A stretch of 64,000 bases of DNA. It comes from Blattabacterium cuenoti (GTDB lineage Bacteria; Bacteroidota; Bacteroidia; Flavobacteriales; Blattabacteriaceae). The notes under the pieces are model-generated. The model did not search any database. It saw only the letters and a list, made by a program, of their open reading frames with translations, and was not told where the DNA came from. The stretch is taken from contig NZ_CP059205.1 of NCBI RefSeq assembly GCF_014251995.1, forward strand, positions 248,001 to 312,000. Direction: 5' to 3'. Below, in pieces: positions 1-9,127 of this stretch. The first letter of the stretch is position 1, and each line of letters opens with the position of its first letter. A program made the translations under genes and the position numbers.

Positions 1-192
1 ACAGATTCTAATGGTAAACCTCGTTATAATAAAATGCTGGCTATGAGAAGAGCAAATGCAGTATTAAAAGCTCTAATTGAAAAAGGGATAGATCCTAATA
101 AATTAGAAGCTAGAGGGTTAACGGATGGAGGAAAAAATAGTAAAAATAAAAAAGGAAAACGTGTTGTTGAAATAGTAATGAAGAAATATTAA
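1..192 (+). CDS. OmpA-family outer membrane protein, C-terminal fragment (partial)
   Basis: The frame is open from the first base and ends at TAA 190-192, giving the last 63 residues of a protein that starts outside the window. The visible part looks like the end of an OmpA/MotB peptidoglycan-binding domain: a run with MRRANAVLKALIEKGI, then KLEARGLTDGGKN and a basic ending with KGKRVVEIVMKKY. In this family the helix with RA..V...L...G and the following R.G.. strand contact the mDAP-containing wall. That fits the mDAP-type wall indicated by dapF and murE in this window. The N-terminal part and any barrel are unseen, so the exact family member is unknown. Confidence 0.75.
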   Translation, partial: TDSNGKPRYNKMLAMRRANAVLKALIEKGIDPNKLEARGLTDGGKNSKNKKGKRVVEIVMKKY

Positions 193-209
193 ATTAACAA
201 AAAAATAAA

Positions 210-240
210 AAAACCTCAATCTTAAGAGGTTTTTTTATTT
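210..240. terminator. Bidirectional rho-independent terminator between ompA-like gene and tatC
   Basis: A perfect 8-bp hairpin (AAAACCTC 210-217, loop 218-225, GAGGTTTT 226-233) is followed on the + strand by a T-rich run and preceded by an A-rich run that becomes a U-tract on the minus strand. It lies between two convergent genes and overlaps the tatC stop codon, so it probably ends both transcripts. Confidence 0.8.
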
Positions 241-1026
241 TTTTATAGAAATAGAAAAAGAAACACATATGCTAATTTGATAAAGAATTAATAATGGAAT
301 TAAAACAATTATTGTACTAAGAATATCTCCAGGAGTAATAGCAGAAGCGATCACTAACATTATTAGAAATGCATGTTTTCTATATCTTTTTAAAAAAAGG
401 TGAGATACTAATTCCAATTTAGTAAGAAAAAATATAAAAAATGGAAATAAAAACATTATTCCCATAGATAAAGAAGAATGAACAATCAAAGAAATATAAT
501 CCGACAAATCGAATATATTTTTAGGAACATTACTTATTCTGAAATAATATCCAAAATTAATTAAGAATGGAAATAATACGAAATAACCAAAAAGAATACC
601 TAACATAAATAAAATAGGAACTATTATAAATATTTTTATAGAAAATTTTTTTTCTTTATCTGAAAGAGCTGGTTTGATAAACTTCCAAAACTCATAGAAT
701 GTATAAGGAAAAGATAAAATAATTCCTCCTATAAAACAGGTCCATATATAAACATTGAATTGTCCAAATATTTGTCTATTTTGTATTTCTAAATTTTTTT
801 GTAAAAAAGAAATAGAATGAACTTTAAAAAAAGGATTTGTAAATTTATGAAGAATACGATAAGTAATAAAATCTTTTTTAGACGGAGCAAAAATAATATA
901 ATCATACACGATTTTTTTATTATTCATTAATACAACCGTTGCAATGATTATTGCAATGATACAATGAATTAAACGATTTCTTAATTCTTCAATATGCTCT
1001 AAAAACGAAATTTTATTTTCTTTCAT
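235..1026 (-). CDS. tatC: Sec-independent protein translocase TatC
   Basis: TatC is the multi-spanning receptor of the twin-arginine pathway, which exports folded proteins across the inner membrane. The family signature FLEHIEELRNRL lies at residues 8-19, followed by about six hydrophobic segments including FIGGIILSFPYTFYEFW and IKPALSDKEKK, the conserved first cytoplasmic loop. At 263 residues it is close to the usual 240-280. Between helices 1 and 2 there is an extended periplasmic loop (about residues 42-90), common in Bacteroidota TatC. Its partner TatA is not in this window. It is transcribed alone, convergent with the OmpA-like gene and divergent from ychF across an 89-bp gap. Confidence 0.93.
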   Translation of the reverse strand: MKENKISFLEHIEELRNRLIHCIIAIIIATVVLMNNKKIVYDYIIFAPSKKDFITYRILHKFTNPFFKVHSISFLQKNLEIQNRQIFGQFNVYIWTCFIGGIILSFPYTFYEFWKFIKPALSDKEKKFSIKIFIIVPILFMLGILFGYFVLFPFLINFGYYFRISNVPKNIFDLSDYISLIVHSSLSMGIMFLFPFFIFFLTKLELVSHLFLKRYRKHAFLIMLVIASAITPGDILSTIIVLIPLLILYQISICVSFSISIKK

Positions 1027-1115
1027 TCATAATTGAAATTAATTAAAATAGATAATTAAATTTTTTATAATATTCGTTAAACATTATTTAATAAAAAAAT
1101 AAAAATATAAATTCA

Positions 1116-2129
1116 ATGAAATGTGGAATTATAGGTCTTCCTAACACAGGAAAATCTACATTTTTTAATTTTATTTCTAATTCAAACGTTTTATCAGAAA
1201 ATTTTCCTTTTTGTACTATAGAACCAAATTATGGAATGACAAGGGTTCCAGACCAAAGATTATATGAATTGGAAAAAATCATTAATCCAATAAAAATTAT
1301 TCCATCTGAAATAAAAATAGTAGATATAGCTGGAATTATTAAAGGTTCTCATAAAGGAGATGGGTTAGGAAATAAATTTTTATCTCATATTCGTGAAACA
1401 AATGTCATAATTCATATGATACGTTTATTTCAAGATGTTAGCGTTTCACATGTAGAAGGATCTATAAATCCTATCAGAGATAAAGAAATAATTGATATGG
1501 AATTACAATTAAAAGATCTGGAAACAATAGAAAATAGATTAAAAAATGTTAAAACAAAAAAAAATAAATCTATAACAAATACATTAGAAAGTGTTCTTTC
1601 TTTTCTAAGAAGTGGAAAAAATATTAGGACATATCCATTTGTAAAAGATGAAAAAAAATATATAAAAGATTTACAACTTTTAACTATTAAACCTGTTCTT
1701 TATGTATGTAATACTGATGAGGTTACAAATGAAAAAATCAATACATATATAAAAGAATTGAAAAAAATTGTAAAAACAGAAGGTTCTATTTTGATTATTT
1801 TATCATTGATCAAAAATCGTTCTTCAGATAAAATTGATCAAATTTTGAAAAAAGCCTATCAATTATTGAACTTGCAAAGTTTTTTCACCGTTAGTAAAAA
1901 AGAAATCCGATCCTGGACTATTCCTAGTCTGTGTACTGCTTATGAAGCATCTTCAGTTATTCATACAGATTTTAAAAAAGGATTTATAAGAGCAGAAATA
2001 ATTCATTATAATGATTTTATAAAATATAAATCGGAAGAAAAAGCGAAAAAAGCAGGAAAAATTTTTTTAGCAGGAAAAAATTCTTTAATTCAAGATGGGG
2101 ATATAATTCATTTTCGATTCAATTTATAA
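1116..2129 (+). CDS. ychF: Ribosome-associated ATPase/GTPase YchF (OLA1 family)
   Basis: YchF is a translation-factor-like P-loop NTPase of the Obg group that binds ribosomes and prefers ATP. The sequence has the P-loop GLPNTGKST (residues 7-15), the switch segment DIAGIIKGSHKGDGLGNKF, and an NTDE motif in place of the usual NKxD, fitting the NxxE form of this family. The C-terminal TGS domain (about residues 265-337) is well kept, with VIHTDFKKGFIRAE and QDGDIIHFRFNL. It is 337 residues against about 363 usually; the deficit appears internal, since both ends are intact. Its 3' end overlaps the convergent peptidase gene by 11 bp. Confidence 0.94.
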   Translation: MKCGIIGLPNTGKSTFFNFISNSNVLSENFPFCTIEPNYGMTRVPDQRLYELEKIINPIKIIPSEIKIVDIAGIIKGSHKGDGLGNKFLSHIRETNVIIHMIRLFQDVSVSHVEGSINPIRDKEIIDMELQLKDLETIENRLKNVKTKKNKSITNTLESVLSFLRSGKNIRTYPFVKDEKKYIKDLQLLTIKPVLYVCNTDEVTNEKINTYIKELKKIVKTEGSILIILSLIKNRSSDKIDQILKKAYQLLNLQSFFTVSKKEIRSWTIPSLCTAYEASSVIHTDFKKGFIRAEIIHYNDFIKYKSEEKAKKAGKIFLAGKNSLIQDGDIIHFRFNL

Positions 2130-3213
2130 AAAGTTTTTTATAATGATTGTTAATTTCTTTCAAAGAAAAAAATATTAATGATATAGTATTTTCCACATCT
2201 TTTCTATGAACCATTTCTACTGTAGTATGCATATACCGTAAAGGCACGGATATTAGAGCAGATGATACCCCCTTATTTGAATAGGCAAAAGCATCTGTAT
2301 CCGTTCCTGTGTATCTAGATGAAACTAAACGTTGAAATGGTATTTTATTCCTTTCGGAAGTATTAATAATCAAATTTCTAATGTTTTCTTTTATTGAAGG
2401 AGCATATCCAACAACAGGACCTAATCCACATTTAATATCTCCTTGTATTTTTTTATCAATCATAGGACTAGATGTATCATGTGTAACATCTGTAACAATA
2501 GCTATATTTGGTCGTATAGTTTGTGAAATCATTTTAGCCCCCCTTAATCCTACTTCTTCTTGTACGGAATTCACTATGTATAATCCAAATTTAAAATGAA
2601 GATTATTATTCATTATTAATTTTGCTATTTCTGCTATTATAAATCCTCCTATTTTATTATCTAATGCTCTAGCTACGAAATAATTATTATTCATGATAAA
2701 AAAATCATCTGGATAAGTAATAATACAACCTACATGAACTCCTAAATTAATTGCTTCAGCTTTACTAGAAACACCAATATCTACAAATATGTTATCCATA
2801 TTGGGCGATTTTTCGTCTGAAGATCTTCTTGTATGAATAGCTGGCCATCCAAATATTCCATTAACAAATCCTTTTTGTGTATGTATTAATACTTTTTTAG
2901 ATGGAGCTATTTGATGATCAGCTCCTCCATTACGAGAAACATATATAATTCCATCATCTGTTATATAATTCACATACCAAGATATTTCATCTACATGAGC
3001 TTCAATAACCAATTTATATGGAGAAGAAGGATTAATGATTCCTACTGCTGTTCCATATAAATCTGTTTGAATTTTTTCCACATAAGGATTTATATAATCT
3101 ATCCATATTTTTTGTCCTTCATTTTCATTTCCTGTTGGAGAACTTCCATTTAAATATTTCTTAAGAAATTTTAAGGAATCATTGCTAATTGAATAATTAT
3201 TTTTCATTCTCAA
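2119..3213 (-). CDS. M42-family metallopeptidase (FrvX/glutamyl aminopeptidase-like)
   Basis: This is a cytosolic di-metal aminopeptidase of family M42. Likely metal ligands can be seen in order: His in IEAHVDEISW, the bridging Asp in ARALDNKIGGF, the catalytic Glu pair in SVQEEVGLRG, Asp in VTDVTHD and a late His in RYMHTTVEMV. The PA-type insert of the family is present. Length 364 is typical. The exact peptide substrates cannot be read from sequence; peptide recycling is a reasonable inference. It follows dapF on the same strand with a 5-bp gap, so the two are probably co-transcribed. The 3' end overlaps ychF. Confidence 0.88.
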   Translation of the reverse strand: MRMKNNYSISNDSLKFLKKYLNGSSPTGNENEGQKIWIDYINPYVEKIQTDLYGTAVGIINPSSPYKLVIEAHVDEISWYVNYITDDGIIYVSRNGGADHQIAPSKKVLIHTQKGFVNGIFGWPAIHTRRSSDEKSPNMDNIFVDIGVSSKAEAINLGVHVGCIITYPDDFFIMNNNYFVARALDNKIGGFIIAEIAKLIMNNNLHFKFGLYIVNSVQEEVGLRGAKMISQTIRPNIAIVTDVTHDTSSPMIDKKIQGDIKCGLGPVVGYAPSIKENIRNLIINTSERNKIPFQRLVSSRYTGTDTDAFAYSNKGVSSALISVPLRYMHTTVEMVHRKDVENTISLIFFSLKEINNHYKKLFIN

Positions 3214-3218
3214 TTATT

Positions 3219-4040
3219 TTATATTTTAACATATCCTTCAAATATAAATTGAACGGGTCCAGTCAAGTAAATATTTTTATATTCATTTTTTGTTTCCTTT
3301 AATGAAACCCATAATTTCCCTCCCATAGTATTAACCATAATTTTATTAGAAGAAATTCTATTGGTTTCATATCCTGCAATAACAGAAGCCACTGCACCTG
3401 TTCCACAAGATAACGTTTCGTTTTCTACTCCTCTTTCGTAAGTTCTTACAAAGACAGTATCATTTTCAACTATTTCTACAAAATTAACATTTACTCCTCC
3501 ATTTTTTAAATATGAATTTTGAAATCTTATTTTTTTTCCCTCTTGATATACATCTATTTTTTTTATGTTTTTCACAAACAAAATATGATGAGGAGATCCA
3601 GTATTCAAAAAAACATGTTTTTGATGTATTTCTATTTCGTTTTTTTTAATATCAATTAAACTAATTGAAATCAAGTTATCATCATTTATTATTCCATGAT
3701 GAAATCCATCTATTGCTCTATAATGAACTTCTTCTTTTTTTCTCTCCCCTCCTAGTTTTAGTTTTCTATAAGCAAAAAATACAGCACATCTCCCTCCATT
3801 CCCACACATTGTACTTTCTTTTCCATCAGAATTATGATATTTCATATAAAAATCACTAAAATTATTTTCATCATTTTTGATAAAAATAATTCCATCTGCT
3901 CCGACACCAAAATTTCTATCACATAATTTTTTTAAAGTAAAATGTTTTTTTTCTATTTCTTTATTCTCAAATCTAGAGTCTATGAGTATAAAATCATTTC
4001 CTGTTCCTTGGTACTTAAAAAAATTCAATTTCATATTCAT
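3219..4040 (-). CDS. dapF: Diaminopimelate epimerase
   Basis: DapF converts LL- to meso-diaminopimelate, the last step before lysine and the source of the mDAP used by MurE. It has the N-terminal signature KYQGTGNDFILID and both catalytic cysteines in their motifs, MCGNGGRC (Cys79) and LSCGTGAVAS (Cys212). Length 273 matches the family. An MNMK start leaves two possible Met codons six bases apart. It is first of a two-gene run with the M42 peptidase. A 280-bp gap separates it from the divergent htrA-type gene. Confidence 0.95.
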   Translation of the reverse strand: MNMKLNFFKYQGTGNDFILIDSRFENKEIEKKHFTLKKLCDRNFGVGADGIIFIKNDENNFSDFYMKYHNSDGKESTMCGNGGRCAVFFAYRKLKLGGERKKEEVHYRAIDGFHHGIINDDNLISISLIDIKKNEIEIHQKHVFLNTGSPHHILFVKNIKKIDVYQEGKKIRFQNSYLKNGGVNVNFVEIVENDTVFVRTYERGVENETLSCGTGAVASVIAGYETNRISSNKIMVNTMGGKLWVSLKETKNEYKNIYLTGPVQFIFEGYVKI

Positions 4041-4082
4041 TATTCATTCGTTTTCATTGTTTACAGTTATAAAACTCTAATA

Positions 4083-4100
4083 CAGAGATATCAGAGATAT
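4083..4100. repeat. Perfect tandem 9-bp duplication CAGAGATAT x2
   Basis: CAGAGATAT occurs twice without spacing in the 280-bp divergent gap between dapF and the HtrA-type gene (4041-4320). The rest of that gap is AT-rich and shows no RNA gene and no convincing open frame; it must hold the promoters of both flanking genes. Confidence 0.8.
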
Positions 4101-4320
4101 ATTTTACGTGAACAACATGAATAAAACGAAGTTAACATTATTTATTAATAATTTATAAATTTTACATTTTTATTTCCTAAACATTTTATTCTGTTTCCAT
4201 ATAATTGAAAAAAAAAATATTTATTATTTGTTTTTCTTTTAAAATTATCACTTTATTGTTTAATTATTTTGATTATATTTAATATACTCAAAAAACTCAA
4301 ACTATTATACTTAAAGAATT

Positions 4321-5874
4321 ATGAACATGAATAGAATAGTTTTTTATATTGTACTTAGCAGTATAATGAGTTCAATTATAACTGTTGCTGCTTACAAGCA
4401 ATACAACATTAACAAAAGGAATAATTTAAATTTTCAACATGGTAGTAGTGCGCCTTTTTTAGTTAAAACAAAATCGGCTTCATCAGATCCTGCTTCTATA
4501 GTTAGTTCTTCAGGATTACCAGATTTTACAAGAGTTGTAGAAAAAACAATATATGCAGTAGTTAATGTAAAGAACTATTCTAGAAAATATAATTTCCAAA
4601 ATCAATTGGATCCATTTGATTTCTTTTTTGGACCAGATAGTTCTGGAATTAGAAGAGGAAGAAATCATCAACATCAAAAAAATGATAACAATAATGATGA
4701 TGATTTACCCGGAATTCATGGTTCAGGAGTTATTATATCTCCTGATGGATATATTGTAACTAACAATCATGTTATAAAAGACGCGGAAAAAATCGAAGTA
4801 ACTCTAAATGATCAAAGAACTTATAAAGCAAGATTAATAGGAGCAGATTCTAGTACTGATATTGCGTTATTAAAAATAAATGATAGAAATTTACCTTTTA
4901 TATATTTTTCAGATTCCGATAAAGTTCGGGTAGGAGAGTGGGTTCTTGCAATAGGAAATCCTTTTGATTTAAATTCTACTGTTACTGCAGGAATTATTAG
5001 TGCAAAAAATAGAAGTTTGGGGATCTTAAGAGAAGAAACACAATCAGCTATTGAATCTTTCTTTCAAACAGATGCAGCTGTGAATCCTGGAAATAGTGGA
5101 GGAGCGTTAATTAATACTAACGGAGAATTAATTGGAATTAATACAGCTATTTCTTCATCCTCGGGAAATTTTATAGGATATAGTTTTGCTGCTCCTTCTA
5201 ATTTAGTAGCAAAAGTTATTCAAGATATAAGAAAATATGGATCAGTACAACGTGCTTATTTAGGAGTTAGAGGAATGGATCTTTCTAAAGCAGAATATTT
5301 AAAGGATTACAATAAAGAAACAAATCAAAAAATAAAATCCCAACAAGGTTTTTTAATAGGAGAAGTTTTTCAAAAAAGTGGAGCTGGAGATGCAGGTTTA
5401 AAAAAAGGAGATATCATAAAAAAAGTAGATGGAAGACAAATACAAAATATTGCTGATTTATCATTTGTTGTGGGAGTAAAACATCCGGGTGATAAAATAA
5501 AAATAAATATTATTAGAAATGGTTACGAAAAAAGCTTCGATGTTACTTTAAGAGACCTTAAAGGTAGAGCGAGAATAAGAAATAGAGAAGAAGTTAAACC
5601 ATCTGAATTATTAGGTGCAACGTTTAAAGAACTGAATAAAAAATATAAAAAAAATTTCGGAATTGATTACGGTATTTTAATAACAGAAATTGATAATGGA
5701 TATTTAAATTCCATAGGAATAAAAGCAGGAGATATTATTTTATTCATAAATGGGAATAAAATAAAAAAACCTGATGATGTAGATCATATTCTAAATAAAT
5801 ATACAGGAAGGGTTGTTCTAAAATTTATTAGAAACAACAGACAAATATTTATGTCAGAATTCGAAATAATTTAA
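4321..5874 (+). CDS. degP: Do/HtrA-family periplasmic serine protease with two PDZ domains
   Basis: A trypsin-like envelope protease and chaperone that degrades misfolded periplasmic proteins. An N-terminal hydrophobic segment (about residues 5-24) serves as signal or anchor. The catalytic triad is visible as His150 in TNNHVIKD, Asp180 in STDIALLKI and Ser259 in GNSGGALI. Two PDZ domains follow, about residues 310-410 (GFLIGEVFQKSGAGDAGLKK) and 430-517 (GILITEIDNGYLNSIGIKAG). A low-complexity Asn/Asp-rich stretch at about residues 115-130 lies in the LA loop. Length 517 is normal for the DegP/DegQ group. It is monocistronic. The DegP or DegQ label is by similarity only. Confidence 0.92.
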   Translation: MNMNRIVFYIVLSSIMSSIITVAAYKQYNINKRNNLNFQHGSSAPFLVKTKSASSDPASIVSSSGLPDFTRVVEKTIYAVVNVKNYSRKYNFQNQLDPFDFFFGPDSSGIRRGRNHQHQKNDNNNDDDLPGIHGSGVIISPDGYIVTNNHVIKDAEKIEVTLNDQRTYKARLIGADSSTDIALLKINDRNLPFIYFSDSDKVRVGEWVLAIGNPFDLNSTVTAGIISAKNRSLGILREETQSAIESFFQTDAAVNPGNSGGALINTNGELIGINTAISSSSGNFIGYSFAAPSNLVAKVIQDIRKYGSVQRAYLGVRGMDLSKAEYLKDYNKETNQKIKSQQGFLIGEVFQKSGAGDAGLKKGDIIKKVDGRQIQNIADLSFVVGVKHPGDKIKINIIRNGYEKSFDVTLRDLKGRARIRNREEVKPSELLGATFKELNKKYKKNFGIDYGILITEIDNGYLNSIGIKAGDIILFINGNKIKKPDDVDHILNKYTGRVVLKFIRNNRQIFMSEFEII

Positions 5875-5902
5875 TTTTTACTAATTTTAAATTTACTAAT
5901 TG

Positions 5903-6982
5903 TTATTTATTATTCCCCCAAAACAAGTAAAAAAATAAAGTAATTATTCCTAAAATGATATTCGGAATCCATATAGATAAAAAAGAAGGAATCAAATTTT
6001 TTATAGAAAACATTTTTGAAAATTCTATAAAAAAAATATAAAAAATAGATAACATAATTCCTATAAAAATTCCTATATCATTTTTTTTTCTTTTCGAAGA
6101 TAAAGATAATCCTAAAATAGTGAATATAAAAGTAGAAAAAGGTAAACTTGTTCTTTGATAATATTCATTTAAATAAATATTAATATTTTTATTTTTTTTT
6201 TCTACACTTAAAAATTTTCTTAGTTCGGAAATATTCATATTTTCTGCCGCATATTCTTCCGGTAAAAATTCTTTAGGAGCAATCGGTAATTTAATGATTT
6301 TATAATCACCCCTAAAATTATTATTATTTTTTAATGTGGTTTCTATATAATCAAATAGAATATATATTTTATTTTTTTTATCCCAAAAGATATACTTAGA
6401 TTTTAATACAAAAATTAATTTATTGTTATCATCAAATTTTTGATAGACAAAATATTTTCCTAGATTTTTTTTTTTAAAAAATTTTTTCATGAAAATATAT
6501 CCATTTTTTGATATTTGAATACTTACAGATTGATTATTTTCATATTTTTCTTTATATCTTGGACTTAGTAAATATTGATAATAAAACTCATTTTTTTTCT
6601 TGTTAGCAATAGGAAGAAAATAATAATTTATTATCAATGATATAATCCCTATTATTAAAGCTGATATTAAATAAGGAAAACTCAATCTATTGAAGCTTAT
6701 TCCATTTGAAATAATAGCTGTGATTTCTAAATTTTTTTCTAATCTAGATGTAAAAAAAATAACAGATAAAAAAATAGAAATAGGAGAGAATGTATTAGAT
6801 AACCATATAGCCCAAAAAGGATAATAAAAAATCAAAGCATCTTTGATAGATCCATGGTTATCTTCCAACCTAGACATACGTTGAGATACGTCTATTACTA
6901 CAGATAAAAATTGCATAGAAACAGTAATAAATATAAAAGTAAGAAAAAGATTACGAATAATATAACGATCAAGAATTTTCAT
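5903..6982 (-). CDS. LptF/LptG-family permease (YjgP/YjgQ)
   Basis: The sequence has the LptF/LptG layout: an N-terminal amphipathic start MKILDRYIIRNLFLTFIF, two or three hydrophobic segments in the first 130 residues, a periplasmic jellyroll-like domain (about 140-265) and three C-terminal helices ending in WIPNIILGIITLFFYLFW. In the family, two such permeases with LptB move lipopolysaccharide from the inner membrane to the bridge. Only one is in this window, so the partner must lie elsewhere. The start lies one base past the tgt stop, a tight coupling often seen for tgt with this permease in Bacteroidota. Length 359 is typical. Confidence 0.88.
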   Translation of the reverse strand: MKILDRYIIRNLFLTFIFITVSMQFLSVVIDVSQRMSRLEDNHGSIKDALIFYYPFWAIWLSNTFSPISIFLSVIFFTSRLEKNLEITAIISNGISFNRLSFPYLISALIIGIISLIINYYFLPIANKKKNEFYYQYLLSPRYKEKYENNQSVSIQISKNGYIFMKKFFKKKNLGKYFVYQKFDDNNKLIFVLKSKYIFWDKKNKIYILFDYIETTLKNNNNFRGDYKIIKLPIAPKEFLPEEYAAENMNISELRKFLSVEKKNKNINIYLNEYYQRTSLPFSTFIFTILGLSLSSKRKKNDIGIFIGIMLSIFYIFFIEFSKMFSIKNLIPSFLSIWIPNIILGIITLFFYLFWGNNK

Positions 6983-6983
6983 A

Positions 6984-8111
6984 TCATAAACGTTTTTTTA
7001 AAAAAGGAATAATAGATTCTTTCCAAGAAAGAAATTTATTATTCATAATATTCATTTTTGCTTTTTTAATTAAACTATAGTAAAAAGATAAGTTATGTAT
7101 GGAAATTATTTCTTTTGCTAAATTTTCTTTAGATAAAAAAAGATGTCTCAAATAAGATTTACTATATAATTGATCTACATAAGAATTTCCAAATTCATCT
7201 AATGATGAAAAATCTTTTTCCCATTTTTTATTTCTTATATTTATAATACCTTTCCATGTAAATAACATTCCATGACGTCCATTCCTTGTGGGAAGAACAC
7301 AATCGAACATATCTATTCCAAGAGATATACTTTCCAAAATATCAACAGGATCTCCTACTCCCATTAAATATCTAGGTCTTTCTTTAGGCAGAAGATCTGT
7401 TAGTAAATTAATTATATTGTGTGTATTTTCTTTTGTTTCTCCTAAGCTTAGTCCTCCTATAGCATATCCTTCAGCTTCTAATAAAGAAAATATTTTTTCC
7501 GTAGAATATTTTCTTAAATCTGGATAAATACTTCCTTGAATAATTGGAAAAAAACTTTGCTTATAATTATATATTTCTGGATTATTTTTTAAATAAAAAA
7601 AACATTTCTTAAGCCAAGAATACGTTCGATTTACAGATTTTCTAGCTTCTTCATAACTACAAGGAAAAGGAGGACAATCATCAAAAGCCGTAATAATATC
7701 TCCTCCTATAAAACGTTGAATTTCCATGGATTTTTCAGGAGAGAAAAAATGGTAGGATCCATTTGTAATAGATTTAAATCTTACTCCATTTTCTGTAATC
7801 TTATTCAATTTTCTCATAGAAAAAACTTGAAAACCACCACTATCTGTTAATACAGGTTTTTTCCAGTTCATAAAAGAATGAATTCCTCCTACTTTTTGAA
7901 ATATTTTAATTCCAGGACGAAAATATAAATGATAAGTGTTTCCAAGAATTATTTTTGATATTTTATCTAGATCATGAATAGGAACTGTTTTTACATATCC
8001 TTTTGATGCAACTGGCATAAAAACCGGTGTCTCTATTTTTCCATGATCTGTTTCTAAAACTCCATATCTAGCTTTAGAAAAAGTATCCGTTTTAATTAAA
8101 TGAAATTTCAT
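6984..8111 (-). CDS. tgt: Queuine/preQ1 tRNA-guanine transglycosylase
   Basis: Tgt swaps guanine-34 for a queuosine precursor in GUN-anticodon tRNAs (His, Asp, Asn, Tyr). Clear motifs are LTDSGGFQVFS, FDDCPPFPC, YAIGGLSLGE and the nucleophile region MFDCVLPTRNGRHG. I chose the ATG at 8109-8111 (375 residues, the family size, beginning MKFHLIK). A longer reading to 8297 would add 62 unlike residues and run inside rsmH. The C-terminal zinc-site cysteines of the E. coli enzyme (C.C..C) are absent: the segment reads EFGNSYVDQLYSK, while the late His in SIHNLSFY remains. This looks like the Bacteroidota form. It is followed by the lptF/G-type gene. Confidence 0.93.
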   Translation of the reverse strand: MKFHLIKTDTFSKARYGVLETDHGKIETPVFMPVASKGYVKTVPIHDLDKISKIILGNTYHLYFRPGIKIFQKVGGIHSFMNWKKPVLTDSGGFQVFSMRKLNKITENGVRFKSITNGSYHFFSPEKSMEIQRFIGGDIITAFDDCPPFPCSYEEARKSVNRTYSWLKKCFFYLKNNPEIYNYKQSFFPIIQGSIYPDLRKYSTEKIFSLLEAEGYAIGGLSLGETKENTHNIINLLTDLLPKERPRYLMGVGDPVDILESISLGIDMFDCVLPTRNGRHGMLFTWKGIINIRNKKWEKDFSSLDEFGNSYVDQLYSKSYLRHLFLSKENLAKEIISIHNLSFYYSLIKKAKMNIMNNKFLSWKESIIPFLKKRL

Positions 8112-8194
8112 TGTAAAAATTTTATTATATGCAATATATTTTATGATGTAAATAATTTCATTATATATATGTTTTATAATAGATTTTTTAAAAA

Positions 8195-9100
8195 ATGAAT
8201 TATAAAGATATTTTTTATCATCATAAACCAGTTCTTTTAAAAGAAAGTGTAGAAAATTTAATAGTAGATAAAAACGGAATTTATATAGATGCAACATTTG
8301 GTGGAGGAGGACATTCTTATGAAATTCTAAAAAAATTAAATAAAAATGGAACTTTGATAGCTGTAGATCAAGATAAAGAATCTATAAAAAGAAATCTTAT
8401 CAAAGATAAAAGATTTCATTTATTTCATAATAATTTTGTTTATATACGTGATATTTTAAATAAAAAAAATATTGAAAAAGTATCAGGAATATTAGTCGAT
8501 TTAGGAATTTCATCTTTACAAATGGATAATCCTAAAAGAGGATTTTCCAATCAACTAAACTGTCCTTTAGACATGAGAATGAATCAAGAGTCTTCTTATT
8601 CTGCTAAAAATGTTATTAACGAATGTTCAAAAAAGCAATTATTTCATATATTTCGTGAGTATGGAGAATTTAAAAATTCCAAAAAAATTGTAGAAAAAAT
8701 ACTTAAGAGACGTTTTCAAGAAAAATTTTTTAATACTTTTGATTTAAATAATGTTTTTTTTATTCGAGGATCTTTTAGGAAAAAGAAAAGATTTTTTTCC
8801 AGACTTTTTCAATCAATACGAATAGAAGTGAATGATGAAATAAATATTTTAAAAGATTTTTTATTAGAATCTTCTAAAATTATCCTTCCAGGAGGAAGGA
8901 TAGCTATAATTTCGTATCATTCTATTGAAGATAGAATTACTAAGTCTTTTTTTAAGAAGGGAATTATAATAAATAAAATAAATTTTAAAACTCCTCCATT
9001 TAAAATGATACATAAAAAAGTTATTAAACCTAGGTTTAAAGAAATTATAAAAAATCCAAGATCTAGAAGTGCCAGACTAAGAATAGCAGAAAAATCTTAA
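8195..9100 (+). CDS. rsmH: 16S rRNA m4C1402 methyltransferase RsmH (MraW)
   Basis: RsmH methylates N4 of C1402 in the ribosomal P site using SAM. The N-terminus MNYKDIFYHHKPVLLKESV and the SAM motif DATFGGGGHSYEIL are characteristic, as are VDLGISSLQMDNPKRGFS, GGRIAIISYHSIEDR and the RSRSARLR tail. Length 301 is normal. It opens the long division and wall cluster. mraZ, which commonly precedes it, is absent: the upstream gene is tgt on the other strand, across 83 bp. Confidence 0.96.
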   Translation: MNYKDIFYHHKPVLLKESVENLIVDKNGIYIDATFGGGGHSYEILKKLNKNGTLIAVDQDKESIKRNLIKDKRFHLFHNNFVYIRDILNKKNIEKVSGILVDLGISSLQMDNPKRGFSNQLNCPLDMRMNQESSYSAKNVINECSKKQLFHIFREYGEFKNSKKIVEKILKRRFQEKFFNTFDLNNVFFIRGSFRKKKRFFSRLFQSIRIEVNDEINILKDFLLESSKIILPGGRIAIISYHSIEDRITKSFFKKGIIINKINFKTPPFKMIHKKVIKPRFKEIIKNPRSRSARLRIAEKS

Positions 9101-9127
9101 GATTGAAATTAAAAATATAGAATAAAA

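Noticed and set aside
8112-8297. N-terminal extension of tgt by 62 residues
   Set aside because: It does not resemble the family, lies inside the rsmH coding region on the other strand, and the ATG at 8111 gives the exact family N-terminus.
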